A stretch of 64,000 nt of DNA from Pelagibius sp050043265 (lineage in GTDB: Bacteria > Pseudomonadota > Alphaproteobacteria > Kiloniellales > Kiloniellaceae): positions 1 to 64,000 of the forward strand of contig JBHJIR010000016.1 in assembly GCA_050043265.1 (NCBI GenBank), written 5' to 3'. The notes under the pieces are model-generated. The model did not search any database and was not told where the DNA came from. It saw only the letters and a list, made by a program, of their open reading frames with translations. The translations under genes were made by a program, and so were the position numbers. Shown here one piece after another: positions 18,574 to 27,381 of the stretch (positions within the stretch are counted from its first letter, which is position 1; every line of letters starts with the position of its first letter).

Positions 18574-19803
18574 ATGGACTTCCACGAGATTGCCGTGCTC
18601 ACCGTGTTCGCCGCCGTCTACCTGGGCATGGCGCTGGGGCGCTGGCCGGCACTGGCACTGGACCGCACCGGCATTGCCGTCTGCGGCGCCATCGTGCTGC
18701 TGTTTCTCGACGACAGCACAGGCGGCTTCGTGGCCGCCATCGATACCGGCACCCTGGCCGTGCTGTTCGGCTTGATGGTGCTCTCGGCGCAGTTCGCCGC
18801 TTCCGGCCTCTACGAATGGTGCGCCGCGCGCCTTGCCGCCACCGCCGCCTCGCCCGCCGTGGTGCTGGCCCTGGTAGTGGCCGTCACCGGCGGCCTCTCC
18901 AGCCTGCTGGCCAACGACATCGTGGTCTTCGCCATGACGCCGGTGCTGTGCCAGGGACTGCTGAAGGCCGGGCGCGATCCGCGGCCCTATCTGGTGGGAC
19001 ACGCCGGTGCGGCCAATGTCGGCTCGGCCGCCACCCTGGTCGGCAACCCGCAGAACATCCTGATTGGCGAACACGGGGGGCTCGACTTCTGGCACTACCT
19101 GTTCTTCGCCGCCCCTGTCGCCCTGGCCGGCCTGATCGCGGTCTACCTGGTGGTGCTGGCGGTATGGCGCCGCCGGCTGCAGGCCGATACCGCCGCCCGG
19201 CCACTGCCCCTGGAAGGGATCGTGCTCGACAAGGCTGCCCTCACCAAGGGGATCCTCGCCACGCTGCTTTTGCTGGGGCTCTATATGACCGACATCCCGC
19301 GGTGGCACAGCACGCTGCTGGTCGCCGGCCTGCTGCTGGTCAGCCGCCGGCTGTCGACACGGGAGATGCTGGCCTCCGTGGACTGGCATCTGCTGGTGCT
19401 GTTCGGGGGCCTCTTCGTGGTCACCGGCGCGCTCGCCGGCACCGGCGTGAACGGCCAGATCATCGCCCTGCTGCAGCACAGCGGCCTCAGCTTCGAGAAT
19501 CCCCTGCTGCTTGGCGCGACGGCGCTGGCTGGCAGCAACACCGTCGGCAACGTCCCGCTGGTGATCCTGCTGTTGTCGGCGCTGCCCGGCCTCAGCGACG
19601 CGGCGCTCTATGCCCTTGCCCTGCTGTCGACCTTCGCCGGCAATCTGCTGCTGATCGGCAGCCTCGCCAACCTGATCGTGGCCGAGCGGGCGCGCCGTGA
19701 AGGGGTGACGCTCTCCTTCGCCGACCATCTGCGCGCCGGCGTGCCGATGACCGTCATCACCTTTGCCCTCGCCTTCGGCTGGCTTTCACTGGTGAACCTA
19801 TAG
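18574..19803 (+). CDS. ArsB/NhaD-type (ion transporter superfamily) permease
   Basis: About 409 residues from the ATG at 18574 (AAAGGA upstream); a longer in-frame ATG at 18514 adds a non-hydrophobic stretch. About eleven membrane segments. The two signature re-entrant regions are visible: LLANDIVVFAMTPV with AANVGSAATLVGNPQN in the first half, and GSNTVGNVPLVILL in the second. This is the layout of the ArsB/SLC13-like anion permeases. No arsenic genes lie nearby, and the cargo may be a carboxylate, sulfate or other anion. It is divergent from the LysR gene and converges on the response regulator with a 13-base gap. Confidence 0.78.
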   Translation: MDFHEIAVLTVFAAVYLGMALGRWPALALDRTGIAVCGAIVLLFLDDSTGGFVAAIDTGTLAVLFGLMVLSAQFAASGLYEWCAARLAATAASPAVVLALVVAVTGGLSSLLANDIVVFAMTPVLCQGLLKAGRDPRPYLVGHAGAANVGSAATLVGNPQNILIGEHGGLDFWHYLFFAAPVALAGLIAVYLVVLAVWRRRLQADTAARPLPLEGIVLDKAALTKGILATLLLLGLYMTDIPRWHSTLLVAGLLLVSRRLSTREMLASVDWHLLVLFGGLFVVTGALAGTGVNGQIIALLQHSGLSFENPLLLGATALAGSNTVGNVPLVILLLSALPGLSDAALYALALLSTFAGNLLLIGSLANLIVAERARREGVTLSFADHLRAGVPMTVITFALAFGWLSLVNL

Positions 19804-19816
19804 GCCCGCCGCGGCC

Positions 19817-20659
19817 TCAGCGGGCCACGGACCGGTCGTTGAAGCGGTCGTTGAGGCGGGCGATCTGCGGCATGCCGACGTCGGCGGCATCGCCGCGGCC
19901 CCGTTCCCAGCCGTCGCGGAACTGACTCTCGTCGGCAATGTGCCGGTAGTTGTCGAGCAGGGCATCGGCTTCGTTGCGGTCGACGAAGTTGCTGCGCAGA
20001 ACGAGATTGCGCATGAAGCGGGTAAAGTCGGCCGCGGTCTTGCCGGCGGCTGGCGCGCAGGCCTCGACCAGGCCCACCATATAGCCGAAACGGTAGAGCG
20101 CGGCGGTCTCGTCGCCGAAGGCGGCGGCGTTGCGGGCCAGGAAGGCGGCGAGCTGGTCGACGGCCAGTTGATCGGCCGATACCTCGGCGGCGACGTTCAG
20201 GCAGTTGGCCTCGCGGCTGTCGGCAGCCAGCGCTTCCAACGCCTTGATGGCCTTGTCGCGGCGCCCGGTGCCGTCGTCGACCGAGCCCTTGCGCGACCAA
20301 TAGCGCACGCGCTCCAGGATCTCCGCCAGCGGGGCCGATTTCATCAGGTAGTCGTCGCCGCCCGCGCGCAGGCATTCCAGAATGTTTTCCGGTTGGTCCA
20401 GCGCGGTGAGAAAGAGGATCGGACAGGGCTTGGGGCCCTGCATGTTGCGGATCCGCGTGCAGGCCTCGATGCCGTTCATGTTCGGCATCATCACATCCAG
20501 GATGATCAGGTGCGGATTGACGATCTTGTGCAGCAGGGCGATGGCCTGCGCCCCATCGCTGGCGCGCATCACGCTATAGCCGACCGCTTCCAGCATGTCC
20601 GCATACACGCGGCGCAGCTTGTCGTTATCCTCGGCCAGAATGATCGGTCTTGCGCCCAT
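19817..20659 (-). CDS. Response regulator with uncharacterised helical C-terminal domain
   Basis: A 280-residue protein. REC domain at residues 5-120 with phospho-acceptor D55 in LIILDVMMPN, acidic pair ED at 10-11, switch threonine in FLTAL and the conserved lysine in YLMKSA. The remaining 150 residues show no DNA-binding, GGDEF, EAL or histidine-kinase motif; they read as a helical domain with a RFGYMVGLVEAC segment. It may act through protein contacts, for example in cyst formation, chemotaxis or stress phosphorelays. No kinase is adjacent. REC assignment is sure; the output is unknown. Confidence 0.8.
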   Translation of the reverse strand: MGARPIILAEDNDKLRRVYADMLEAVGYSVMRASDGAQAIALLHKIVNPHLIILDVMMPNMNGIEACTRIRNMQGPKPCPILFLTALDQPENILECLRAGGDDYLMKSAPLAEILERVRYWSRKGSVDDGTGRRDKAIKALEALAADSREANCLNVAAEVSADQLAVDQLAAFLARNAAAFGDETAALYRFGYMVGLVEACAPAAGKTAADFTRFMRNLVLRSNFVDRNEADALLDNYRHIADESQFRDGWERGRGDAADVGMPQIARLNDRFNDRSVAR

Positions 20660-20861
20660 TGGGGGGCCCTCTCGGAACGGCGGCGAAGTTCAGGGGTCCG
20701 TATCCCTGGTATTTGACGCGCATTAGATTAATTATCGGTTTCAACCGAAGAGGGAATTGGGCGACCGCTTCCTGCCTTCATTTGTATGCATCCGGCGGCG
20801 GCGCACCGGGCAGCCCCGCGCCCCATTGACCCTGCCGAGGCCGGCAGACTAGGGTCCAGCC

Positions 20862-21398
20862 ATGAAGCCACCCGCCGCCCCCCTGGGCGATTCCCGGCGC
20901 ACCCCGCAGGTGCCAGAACCTGTCCCGCAGGAGCGAATCCGGGCGGCGGCGGTGCTGCGCAACCGCGCGGCCGCCCTGCTGAAGGATGGCCGCCCCGGCG
21001 AGGCCCAGGTCCTGCTGGAAGAAGCGATCCGGGTGCTTCCCGGCTGCGCCGAGGCGGAGATCCGCAGCGGCAACATCCGCCGCGCGGCGCTGGACCTGGA
21101 TGGCGCCGCAGCCCGCTACCGCCGGGCCCTGGCGATCAAACCGGACTACGCCTGGGCCCACCTGGAGCTGGCGATCTGCCTGCAGCGCGCCGGCAACGCC
21201 GAGGCCGCGATGGACCACTACCGCCAGGCGGTGCGATACAATCCCAAGCTCTACAAGACCGTGCTCTTCGCCCTGGTCGACCAGCAGAACGGCTGCTTCT
21301 GGCTCGACACCGCCGCCCTGAAACGCGAACTGCTCGGAAAACGGGACCTGCCGGGCGACACCGCGCCGCAACACATCAAGGGAAGAGACGCCGGATGA
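20862..21398 (+). CDS. Tetratricopeptide-repeat protein
   Basis: A 178-residue protein with at least two to three TPR units between residues 27 and 135; helices such as LKDGRPGEAQVLLEEAIRVLP and the next LDGAAARYRRALAIKPDYAWAH show the typical alanine, glycine and proline spacing. There is no signal peptide. Its stop overlaps the ATG of the next gene (ATGA), so the two are translationally coupled and may form a pair. TPRs mediate protein contacts; the partner is unknown. Confidence 0.75.
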   Translation: MKPPAAPLGDSRRTPQVPEPVPQERIRAAAVLRNRAAALLKDGRPGEAQVLLEEAIRVLPGCAEAEIRSGNIRRAALDLDGAAARYRRALAIKPDYAWAHLELAICLQRAGNAEAAMDHYRQAVRYNPKLYKTVLFALVDQQNGCFWLDTAALKRELLGKRDLPGDTAPQHIKGRDAG

Positions 21399-22096
21399 AA
21401 ATCAAGTTCCGTTGCTTTCCCGAACTCGAGCCCTATCTGCCCAAGCCTCAGCCGGCCAAGCGCGGCACGCCGTCCTGGCTGAAGACCATGCCGCTGACCG
21501 CCTGGGCCACGGACTTCGAGGAAGAGGTCAAGACGGTCAAGGGCTGCCCGCCGGTGATCGACGCGATGACCCACGGCTTCCTGCTGCCGCTGGCCTGCGA
21601 CCTGCACGTCGACCGCGGCCGCTTCGAGTGGCACTGGGAGGGACTGCCGGCCGAGATGCCGCCGCACGTGCCGCGCTCGCCGATCCACTTCCACGTCGCC
21701 GAGCAGGTCGAGGGATCGCCCCTCTTCCGCCCCGGCTGGATCCCGGTGAAGTTCCGCAACCTCTGGGCCGCCGAGCCGGAGGACGGCTGGTCGATCCTCT
21801 ACACCCATCCGCTGAACCGCCTGGACCTGCCCTACCGCACCATCACCGGGCTGGTCGACAACGACCGCTACCACAACGTCTTTACCCATATCCCGGCGGT
21901 GTGGACCGATCCGGACTTCGTCGGCACCCTGCCGGCAGGCACGCCGATCGCCCAGTGCGTCCCGATCAAGCGCGAAAACTTCGAACTGGAAACCGCCGCG
22001 ATGACGCCCGACGAATTGCGTGTCTTCCTGGACGCCACTCAGTCGATCAACGAGAACCCGGGCGAGTACAAGCGGATCTACCGCGTCGCCCGGTAG
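21395..22096 (+). CDS. Uncharacterised protein, coupled to TPR protein
   Basis: A 233-residue protein starting at the ATG overlapping the TPR gene stop. Proline- and tryptophan-rich: it opens with a CFPELEPYLPKPQPA region and has AMTHGFLLPLACDL and HIPAVWTDPDF segments. I recall similar layouts in uncharacterised proteins of marine tailed phages and alphaproteobacteria, but I cannot confirm a family name. There is no membrane segment or signal peptide and no catalytic motif I recognise. Codon use and GC content look like the neighbours. Function unknown; being coupled with a TPR protein suggests the two work together. Confidence 0.7.
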   Translation: MKIKFRCFPELEPYLPKPQPAKRGTPSWLKTMPLTAWATDFEEEVKTVKGCPPVIDAMTHGFLLPLACDLHVDRGRFEWHWEGLPAEMPPHVPRSPIHFHVAEQVEGSPLFRPGWIPVKFRNLWAAEPEDGWSILYTHPLNRLDLPYRTITGLVDNDRYHNVFTHIPAVWTDPDFVGTLPAGTPIAQCVPIKRENFELETAAMTPDELRVFLDATQSINENPGEYKRIYRVAR

Positions 22097-22130
22097 CTTC
22101 GTATCGTGTTCTGACCACCGGCGTTTTGGC

Positions 22131-22421
22131 CTACGGCTTTTGCAGCCGGCGCCGATTGGCCCTGACCTTGCGGCCATAGTGCTTCAGCGTTTTCGACGCC
22201 GCGGCGGGCGCGGTTACCCCCAGCCCGCCGGTCAGGACGAGCGTCTGCCCCGCCACGGCAGCCTCGATCTTCTCGCTCACCATCCGCCGTGCCTCGGCCG
22301 CGCCGGAAGCGCCGCCGGCCGCGATCCGCAGGCTCCGCAGACCGACGACCGACGAGGCCTCCAATCCCAGCGCCCAGCTATCCCACGCCAAACCGACCCA
22401 GGGATTGCGGCGGCGCGCCAT
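22131..22421 (-). CDS. Small phasin-like hypothetical protein
   Basis: A 96-residue protein with one predicted amphipathic helical region (WDSWALGLEASSVVGLRSLRIAAGG) and a basic C-terminus ending in RANRRRLQKP. The pattern resembles short alphaproteobacterial proteins sometimes annotated as phasin-like, though the similarity is from memory. Its ATG overlaps the hemerythrin stop codon by one base (TGATG), so it is coupled to that gene. I cannot assign a function. Confidence 0.6.
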   Translation of the reverse strand: MARRRNPWVGLAWDSWALGLEASSVVGLRSLRIAAGGASGAAEARRMVSEKIEAAVAGQTLVLTGGLGVTAPAAASKTLKHYGRKVRANRRRLQKP

Positions 22422-22939
22422 CAGGAGGCGAGCCGGGTACGGGCGAGACTGGGGGTGGCGGGCTTGGGCAGACCGCGCGATTTGTAGGCCGCCAGCAGTT
22501 GCTTCTTCTCGGCGGCCATTTTTTCGCCCAGAGCGTCCATATCCAGGCCCGCCTTGCGGGCCCTGCTGAACAGCCCCTCGACGCGCTTCTCTTCCTCTTC
22601 CACATGATGCTGGATCATCTCGGAGAGGACCTTGACCTTGGCGTCGTAGAAATCGTCGTCCGGCCCGCCGGCGGCGATCTCGGCGATCAGAACCTTGGCG
22701 CCGTCGTGCTCGACATGGGCTTCCTGCAGCAGATCGCCTTTAACGGCGCCCTCACAGGCGGGATAGAAAATGTCTTCTTCGATCTTGGCGTGGACGCTGA
22801 GTTCCATGCAGATCTCGCCGGCCAGCGACTTTTTCCGCTTCTTGTCCTTGGCCGCTTCGAATTTCGAAAAGAGCTCCTCGACCTTGCGGTGGTCGGCCTT
22901 CAAAAGGGCAACGCCATCCAGCTTCTTTGCTTCAGCCAT
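22421..22939 (-). CDS. Hemerythrin HHE cation-binding domain protein
   Basis: About 172 residues from the ATG at 22939, which has AGGA eight bases upstream; the ATG at 22948 has no usable ribosome site. A four-helix bundle with the diiron ligand pattern: KADHRKVEELF, SVHAKIEEDIFYP, EAHVEHDGAK and MIQHHVEEEEKRV. The family binds a di-iron centre and handles oxygen, nitric oxide or iron, in the cytoplasm. A lysine-rich C-terminal tail of about 40 residues (KKQLLAAYKSRG) follows. It overlaps the small phasin-like gene downstream. Confidence 0.88.
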   Translation of the reverse strand: MAEAKKLDGVALLKADHRKVEELFSKFEAAKDKKRKKSLAGEICMELSVHAKIEEDIFYPACEGAVKGDLLQEAHVEHDGAKVLIAEIAAGGPDDDFYDAKVKVLSEMIQHHVEEEEKRVEGLFSRARKAGLDMDALGEKMAAEKKQLLAAYKSRGLPKPATPSLARTRLAS

Positions 22940-23056
22940 ATCAACCATCCTGAGTTTAATGTGTTCAAGCTTCCGACAACGGCGGGGATGGCCTTTGGTT
23001 CCGGCCGGAAGGAATCGACCTCGCGGGCCTGGGCGAAGCCGGTCAGTCGAACGCCC

Positions 23057-23095
23057 CTTCCGCGTCGGGCCGTTGGCCGCTTCCGCGTCGGGCCG
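23057..23095. repeat. 16-bp direct repeat before LysR stop
   Basis: CTTCCGCGTCGGGCCG occurs at 23057-23072 and 23080-23095, in the 162-base gap between the hemerythrin start and the LysR stop. It is probably a local duplication. Confidence 0.8.
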
Positions 23096-23101
23096 GGCCG
23101 G

Positions 23102-24025
23102 TCAGCTGACGATGTAGCGCAGCGCCTTGTCGGACTGGAAGAAGGCCCGGCACGCCGCGGAGAAGGCTTCCATCAGCGGCGTGGGATAGTCGTGCGCACG
23201 CCGCGCCAGCACGAACCAGGGTGCGCGCACCGCCCCGGCGAGCCGGCGGCAGGCGATGCGGCGGCCGGTGTAGGTGCTGTCGATCAGCGGGCGGGTGTTC
23301 AGGATGCTGAAGCCCAGGCCGGTGGCCACCATGCCGCGCACCAGTTCATAGGTGCGTGTACGGTGGACGATTTTCGGCTGCGCGCCGGCCGCCTCGAACA
23401 TCAGCTCGAAGTAGGTGCGCGATTCCGGCAGGTCGAGCAGGAGCATCGGGCGCCCGGCGAGGTCCTTCAGATGCACCGCCTCCTGTTTTGCCAGCGGGTC
23501 GTTGGCGGCGAGGATGACGTGCGGCGGCGCCTCGCGCAGCGGCTCCATCTCAAAGGCGCTGTCGAGCCCGAGGGCGTAGGTCAGGATGACGTCGGCAACG
23601 CCGTCGCGCAGGTGGTCCTGCACGCTGCGCAGGTCGCCTTCATGGATGTGCACGGAGACGTCTTTGTGCTTACGGGTCATGTCGCGGATGATCGGCGGCA
23701 GGAAGTGCGGTGATACCGGCGCGAAGCAGCCGACGTTCACGGCACCCTCCAGGCTCTCGCCCAGGCCGGAGAGGTCCTGTTCGAAACTGTCGGCCTCCGA
23801 CAGGAAGCGTCCGATGCGCCCCAGCACCTGGGAGCCGACGGTCGTCAGCACCAGGCCTTTTGCCTGCTGACGAACGAATATCGTAACGCCGAACTCTTCC
23901 TCGAAGTTGTTGATCGCCGCGGCGATGGACGACTGGGAAATACTGAGATGCTGCGCCGCCTTGCTGATACTGCGCAGGCGTGCCGCCGTCATCACGTAGG
24001 TCAACTGGCGCAGGGATATATTCAT
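23102..24025 (-). CDS. LysR-family regulator, divergent from amidase/ABC operon
   Basis: A 307-residue LysR-type regulator: winged helix-turn-helix in residues 1-60 (ISKAAQHLSISQSSIAAAINNFEEE) and an effector-binding domain. It is transcribed away from the amidase gene with a 174-base AT-rich gap (24026-24199), the classic arrangement for a LysR regulator of the divergent operon. It probably controls the amidase and the peptide-type ABC importer in response to their substrate. Confidence 0.88.
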   Translation of the reverse strand: MNISLRQLTYVMTAARLRSISKAAQHLSISQSSIAAAINNFEEEFGVTIFVRQQAKGLVLTTVGSQVLGRIGRFLSEADSFEQDLSGLGESLEGAVNVGCFAPVSPHFLPPIIRDMTRKHKDVSVHIHEGDLRSVQDHLRDGVADVILTYALGLDSAFEMEPLREAPPHVILAANDPLAKQEAVHLKDLAGRPMLLLDLPESRTYFELMFEAAGAQPKIVHRTRTYELVRGMVATGLGFSILNTRPLIDSTYTGRRIACRRLAGAVRAPWFVLARRAHDYPTPLMEAFSAACRAFFQSDKALRYIVS

Positions 24026-24199
24026 CTATTTTTTCGATTAAGTTAGTTCATTAAAAATATTATTCCATGCAACGAACGCTCTGTAAACTCACCGTAATCA
24101 CATAACAAATCCGCAGCGTCACCGTCACAACCACGGGACGCAAGGGATCGAACAGGGTATCGTCCGAAGGGGTTCGGGCGGACTGAAGAAGGGGCGCCG

Positions 24200-25669
24200 A
24201 TGCAGCCGACTTCCACCCGGGGGCCACTGACTTATCTTTCCGTCGCCGACCTGCTGGACGGCTACAAACGGAAATCGCTGTCGCCGAAAGACGTCGCCGA
24301 GGCGGTGTTCGACCGTATCGAGGCGCTGGACGGCCAGGTGAACGCCTTTGCCCAGGTCGACCGTGCCGGCGCGCTGCTGGCCGCCGAAGCCTCGGCCAGA
24401 CGTTGGCAGGCGGGCACGCCCATGGGGCCGCTCGACGGCATTCCCACCACCGTGAAAGATCTGCTGTGGATGGCAGGCGAATGCGCCGGCATGGGCAGCC
24501 GGGTCATGAACATGACCGCGCCCGCTACCGAGGATGCTCCTGCCGTGGCGCGCCTGAAGGAAGCCGGCGCCATCCTGGTCGGCACCACCCATTCGCCGGA
24601 GATCGGCTGGAAGGCGGTAACCGACGGACCCGCCTTCGGCATCACCCGCAACCCCTGGAACAGCGGGCGCACCCCCGGCGGCAGCAGCGGCGGCGCCGCG
24701 GTGGCTGCGGCCCTGGGCATGGGCGTGCTGCACATCGGCACCGACGGCGGCGGCTCGATCCGTATCCCCGCCGGCTTCACCGGCATCGCCGGCCACAAGC
24801 CCAGCTTCGGCCGCGTGCCGGCCTACCCCTCCAGCGCCTTCGGCACCGTCGCCCATGTCGGCCCGATGGCACGCAGCGTCGCCGACTGCGCCGCCATGCT
24901 GAACGTGCTGGCGCGGCCCGACGCGCGCGACTGGTTCGCCCTGCCCTACGACGGCGCGGACTACCTGGACGGCTTGGATAGCGGCATCAAGGGCCTGCGC
25001 ATCGCCTACAGCCCCGACCTCGGTTACGTGAAGGTCGACCCGGAGATCGCCGCCCTGGTGCGCCAGGCGGCCGGAACCTTCGAGGCGCTCGGCGCCACGG
25101 TCGAGGAAGTGAATCCCGGCTTCGACTGCCCGCTGGACATCTTCCACAAACATTGGTTCGCCGGCGCACTGAACCGCACCCGCGATCTGACCGCGATCCA
25201 GATGGCCGCCCTCGATCCCGGCCTGGTCGAGATCGTCGAAGAGGCACGCGGCTTCGGGCTGCTGGATTATATGCAGGCGGCCGATCGACGGGCTGCACTC
25301 GGCCGTACCATGCGCGCCTTCCACCAGACCTACGATCTGCTGATCACGCCCACGCTGCCGCTGCCCGCCTTTGAAGCCGGGCTGGAGTTTCCCGCCGGCA
25401 GCGACTACCGTCGGTGGACCGAGTGGGCGGCTTTCAGCTATCCTTTCAATCTTACACAACAGCCGGCCTGTTCGCTGCCTTGCGGCTTCACCGCCGACGG
25501 CCTGCCCGCCGGCCTGCAGATCGTCGGGCCGATGCACGCGGACGCCGCCGTCCTGCGTGCCGCCAAGGCCTTCGAGACAGCCTGCCCGCCGCGCTTTCCA
25601 GATCACGTATACCCGGGCCGCCAAGAACGCCTGGAGGGGGAAACAAAGACGTCCGTACCCATCGCATAA
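24200..25669 (+). CDS. Amidase-signature family hydrolase
   Basis: A 489-residue amidase-signature enzyme that hydrolyses C-N bonds of amides. The Ser-cisSer-Lys triad is visible: lysine in TTVKDLLW, the cis-serine in TPGGSSGGAAVAAA and the nucleophile serine in GTDGGGSIRIPAG, followed by GHKPSFGRVP. The length is normal for the family (460-500). The ATG follows GAAGAAGGGG. It lies 18 bases before a family-5 binding protein gene, so it shares an operon with the importer; it likely hydrolyses the imported amide or peptide. The exact substrate is not shown by sequence. Confidence 0.9.
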   Translation: MQPTSTRGPLTYLSVADLLDGYKRKSLSPKDVAEAVFDRIEALDGQVNAFAQVDRAGALLAAEASARRWQAGTPMGPLDGIPTTVKDLLWMAGECAGMGSRVMNMTAPATEDAPAVARLKEAGAILVGTTHSPEIGWKAVTDGPAFGITRNPWNSGRTPGGSSGGAAVAAALGMGVLHIGTDGGGSIRIPAGFTGIAGHKPSFGRVPAYPSSAFGTVAHVGPMARSVADCAAMLNVLARPDARDWFALPYDGADYLDGLDSGIKGLRIAYSPDLGYVKVDPEIAALVRQAAGTFEALGATVEEVNPGFDCPLDIFHKHWFAGALNRTRDLTAIQMAALDPGLVEIVEEARGFGLLDYMQAADRRAALGRTMRAFHQTYDLLITPTLPLPAFEAGLEFPAGSDYRRWTEWAAFSYPFNLTQQPACSLPCGFTADGLPAGLQIVGPMHADAAVLRAAKAFETACPPRFPDHVYPGRQERLEGETKTSVPIA

Positions 25670-25687
25670 AACTCAGGAGGCACCACG

Positions 25688-27280
25688 TTGAAACGCTTCG
25701 CCAGGATTCTATGTGCGGCCGCCGCCACGCTGTTGTGGTCGGCCGCCGGCAGCCAGGCCGCCGAGAGCGGCGGCACGTTGATCATGCTGGTTCAACCCGA
25801 ACCGCCGACCCTCGCGTCCTACATCTCGACCTCCGGCCCTGTCGGCCAGGTCACCACGAAAATCTATGAAGGCCTGCTAGAGTACGACTTCGATCTGCTG
25901 CCTCAGCCCGGCCTCGCCAAGTCGTGGGACATCAGCGAGGACGGCAAGACCATCACCTTCAAACTGCAGGAAGGCGTCACCTTCCACGACGGCACGCCCT
26001 TCACCAGCGCCGACGTGCAGTTTTCGATCATGGAGGTGCTTCGACAGGTCCACCCGCGCGGTGCCAACACCTTCAAGGAGTTGGAGAGCATCGAGACGCC
26101 GGACGACAGCACCGCCATCTTCCACCTGACGAACCCGGCGCCCTATCTGATCCGCGGCCTGTCCGGCTACGAGACGCCGATCGTCTCCAAGAAGAGCTTC
26201 GAAGGCACCGATTTCCGCGACAATCCGACGGCCAACAAGCCGAACGGCACCGGTCCCTTCAAGTTCGTCGAATGGAAGAAGGGCCAGTACATCCGGCTCG
26301 ACAAGAACGAGAACTACTGGAAAGAGGGCCTGCCCTACCTGGACCGCGTGGTCGCCCGCTTCATTCCCGATGCGAGCACCCGCACCGCCGCCTTGGAAAA
26401 GGGCGAGGTCCAGTTCGCGGCCTTCAACGCCATTCCCAATGTCGACGCCAAGCGGCTGAAGGACATGGACGGCATCTCGGTCACCACCGAGGGCTATACC
26501 ATGATCAACCCGCTGACGCTGCTGGAGGTGAACACCACGGTCGCCCCCTTCGACAAGAAGGAAGTGCGTCAGGCGATCTCCTATGCCATCGACCGCCAGT
26601 TCATCATCGACAACGTCTTCTTCGGTTATGGCAAACCGGCGACCGGCGCGATCGTCTCCGCCTTCGACTCGGTCGGCCTCTATTCCGCCGATGTCCGCGA
26701 CTACACGGTGGCCGACCGGCTCGACAAGGCCAACGCGCTGCTCGACGAAGCCGGCCTGAAGCGCGATGGCGACGGCACCCGTTTCGAGATGACCCTTGAC
26801 GTGCTGCCCTACGGCGAGTCCTGGCAGCGCATCGGCGAGTACCTGAAGCAGGCCCTGGCCGAGCTGGGCATCAAGGTCACCATCCGCTACGAAGACGTGC
26901 CGACCTGGCTGAAGCGGACCTACACCGACTATGCCTTCGAGCTGAACCTGAACTTCTTCTATCAGCTCTCGGACCCGGTGATCGGTGTCCACCGCCAGTA
27001 CCTGACCCGCGAAATCCGCAAGGGCACCGTGTTCGTCAATGGGGCGCAGTACAGCAACCCGGAAGCCGACGCCCTGATGGACTCCGCCGCCACCGAGGCG
27101 GATCCGGCGAAGCGGTCGGAAACCTACGCCAAGCTGCAGAAGCTGCTGGCCGAGGACGAGCCGGTCATCCCACTGGTCGAGATGGATTTCATCACGGTCT
27201 ACCGCGACGAATTGAAGGATGCCGTGATCAGCCCGCTGGGGGTCTATGCCTCCTTCGATCACGCCTGGCTGGACAAGTAG
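25688..27280 (+). CDS. Family-5 (DppA/OppA-type) ABC binding protein
   Basis: A 530-residue periplasmic binding protein. The start is a TTG at 25688 with a strong AGGAGG ribosome site eight bases before. The signal peptide covers about residues 1-26 (ending SQAAE). SBP_bac_5 hallmarks include LAKSWDISEDGKTITFKLQEGVTFHDG-type wording split as WDISEDGKTITF and GVTFHDGTPFTSADV, and the later RQAISYAIDRQFI. It captures oligopeptides or peptide-like amides for the two permeases and double ATPase downstream. The next gene is 101 bases away, with a hairpin between. Confidence 0.93.
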   Translation: MKRFARILCAAAATLLWSAAGSQAAESGGTLIMLVQPEPPTLASYISTSGPVGQVTTKIYEGLLEYDFDLLPQPGLAKSWDISEDGKTITFKLQEGVTFHDGTPFTSADVQFSIMEVLRQVHPRGANTFKELESIETPDDSTAIFHLTNPAPYLIRGLSGYETPIVSKKSFEGTDFRDNPTANKPNGTGPFKFVEWKKGQYIRLDKNENYWKEGLPYLDRVVARFIPDASTRTAALEKGEVQFAAFNAIPNVDAKRLKDMDGISVTTEGYTMINPLTLLEVNTTVAPFDKKEVRQAISYAIDRQFIIDNVFFGYGKPATGAIVSAFDSVGLYSADVRDYTVADRLDKANALLDEAGLKRDGDGTRFEMTLDVLPYGESWQRIGEYLKQALAELGIKVTIRYEDVPTWLKRTYTDYAFELNLNFFYQLSDPVIGVHRQYLTREIRKGTVFVNGAQYSNPEADALMDSAATEADPAKRSETYAKLQKLLAEDEPVIPLVEMDFITVYRDELKDAVISPLGVYASFDHAWLDK

Positions 27281-27300
27281 TCTGAGCCGGGGTTGAGTGG

Positions 27301-27332
27301 GGCGGCCATCCGGTCAGGACCGGACGGCCGCC
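27301..27332 (+). terminator. Strong hairpin between binding protein and permease genes
   Basis: A long stem: GGCGGCC (27301-27307) pairs with GGCCGCC (27326-27332), and an inner TCCGGTC/GACCGGA stem (27309-27315 with 27318-27324) continues it, with one mismatch. A pyrimidine-rich TCTCCTCTTTCC run follows. It sits 20 bases past the binding-protein stop, where many importer operons have an attenuator or RNA-stabilising stem that keeps binding protein in excess of permease. Confidence 0.65.
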
Positions 27333-27381
27333 TCTCCTCTTTCCAGATTCCACTGGCCGCATTCCGCTTGGAGATCTCTTT

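Noticed and set aside
18574..19803. Arsenic-resistance operon
   Set aside because: The permease has ArsB-like architecture, but no arsR, arsC or arsA gene lies nearby; the superfamily moves many anions.
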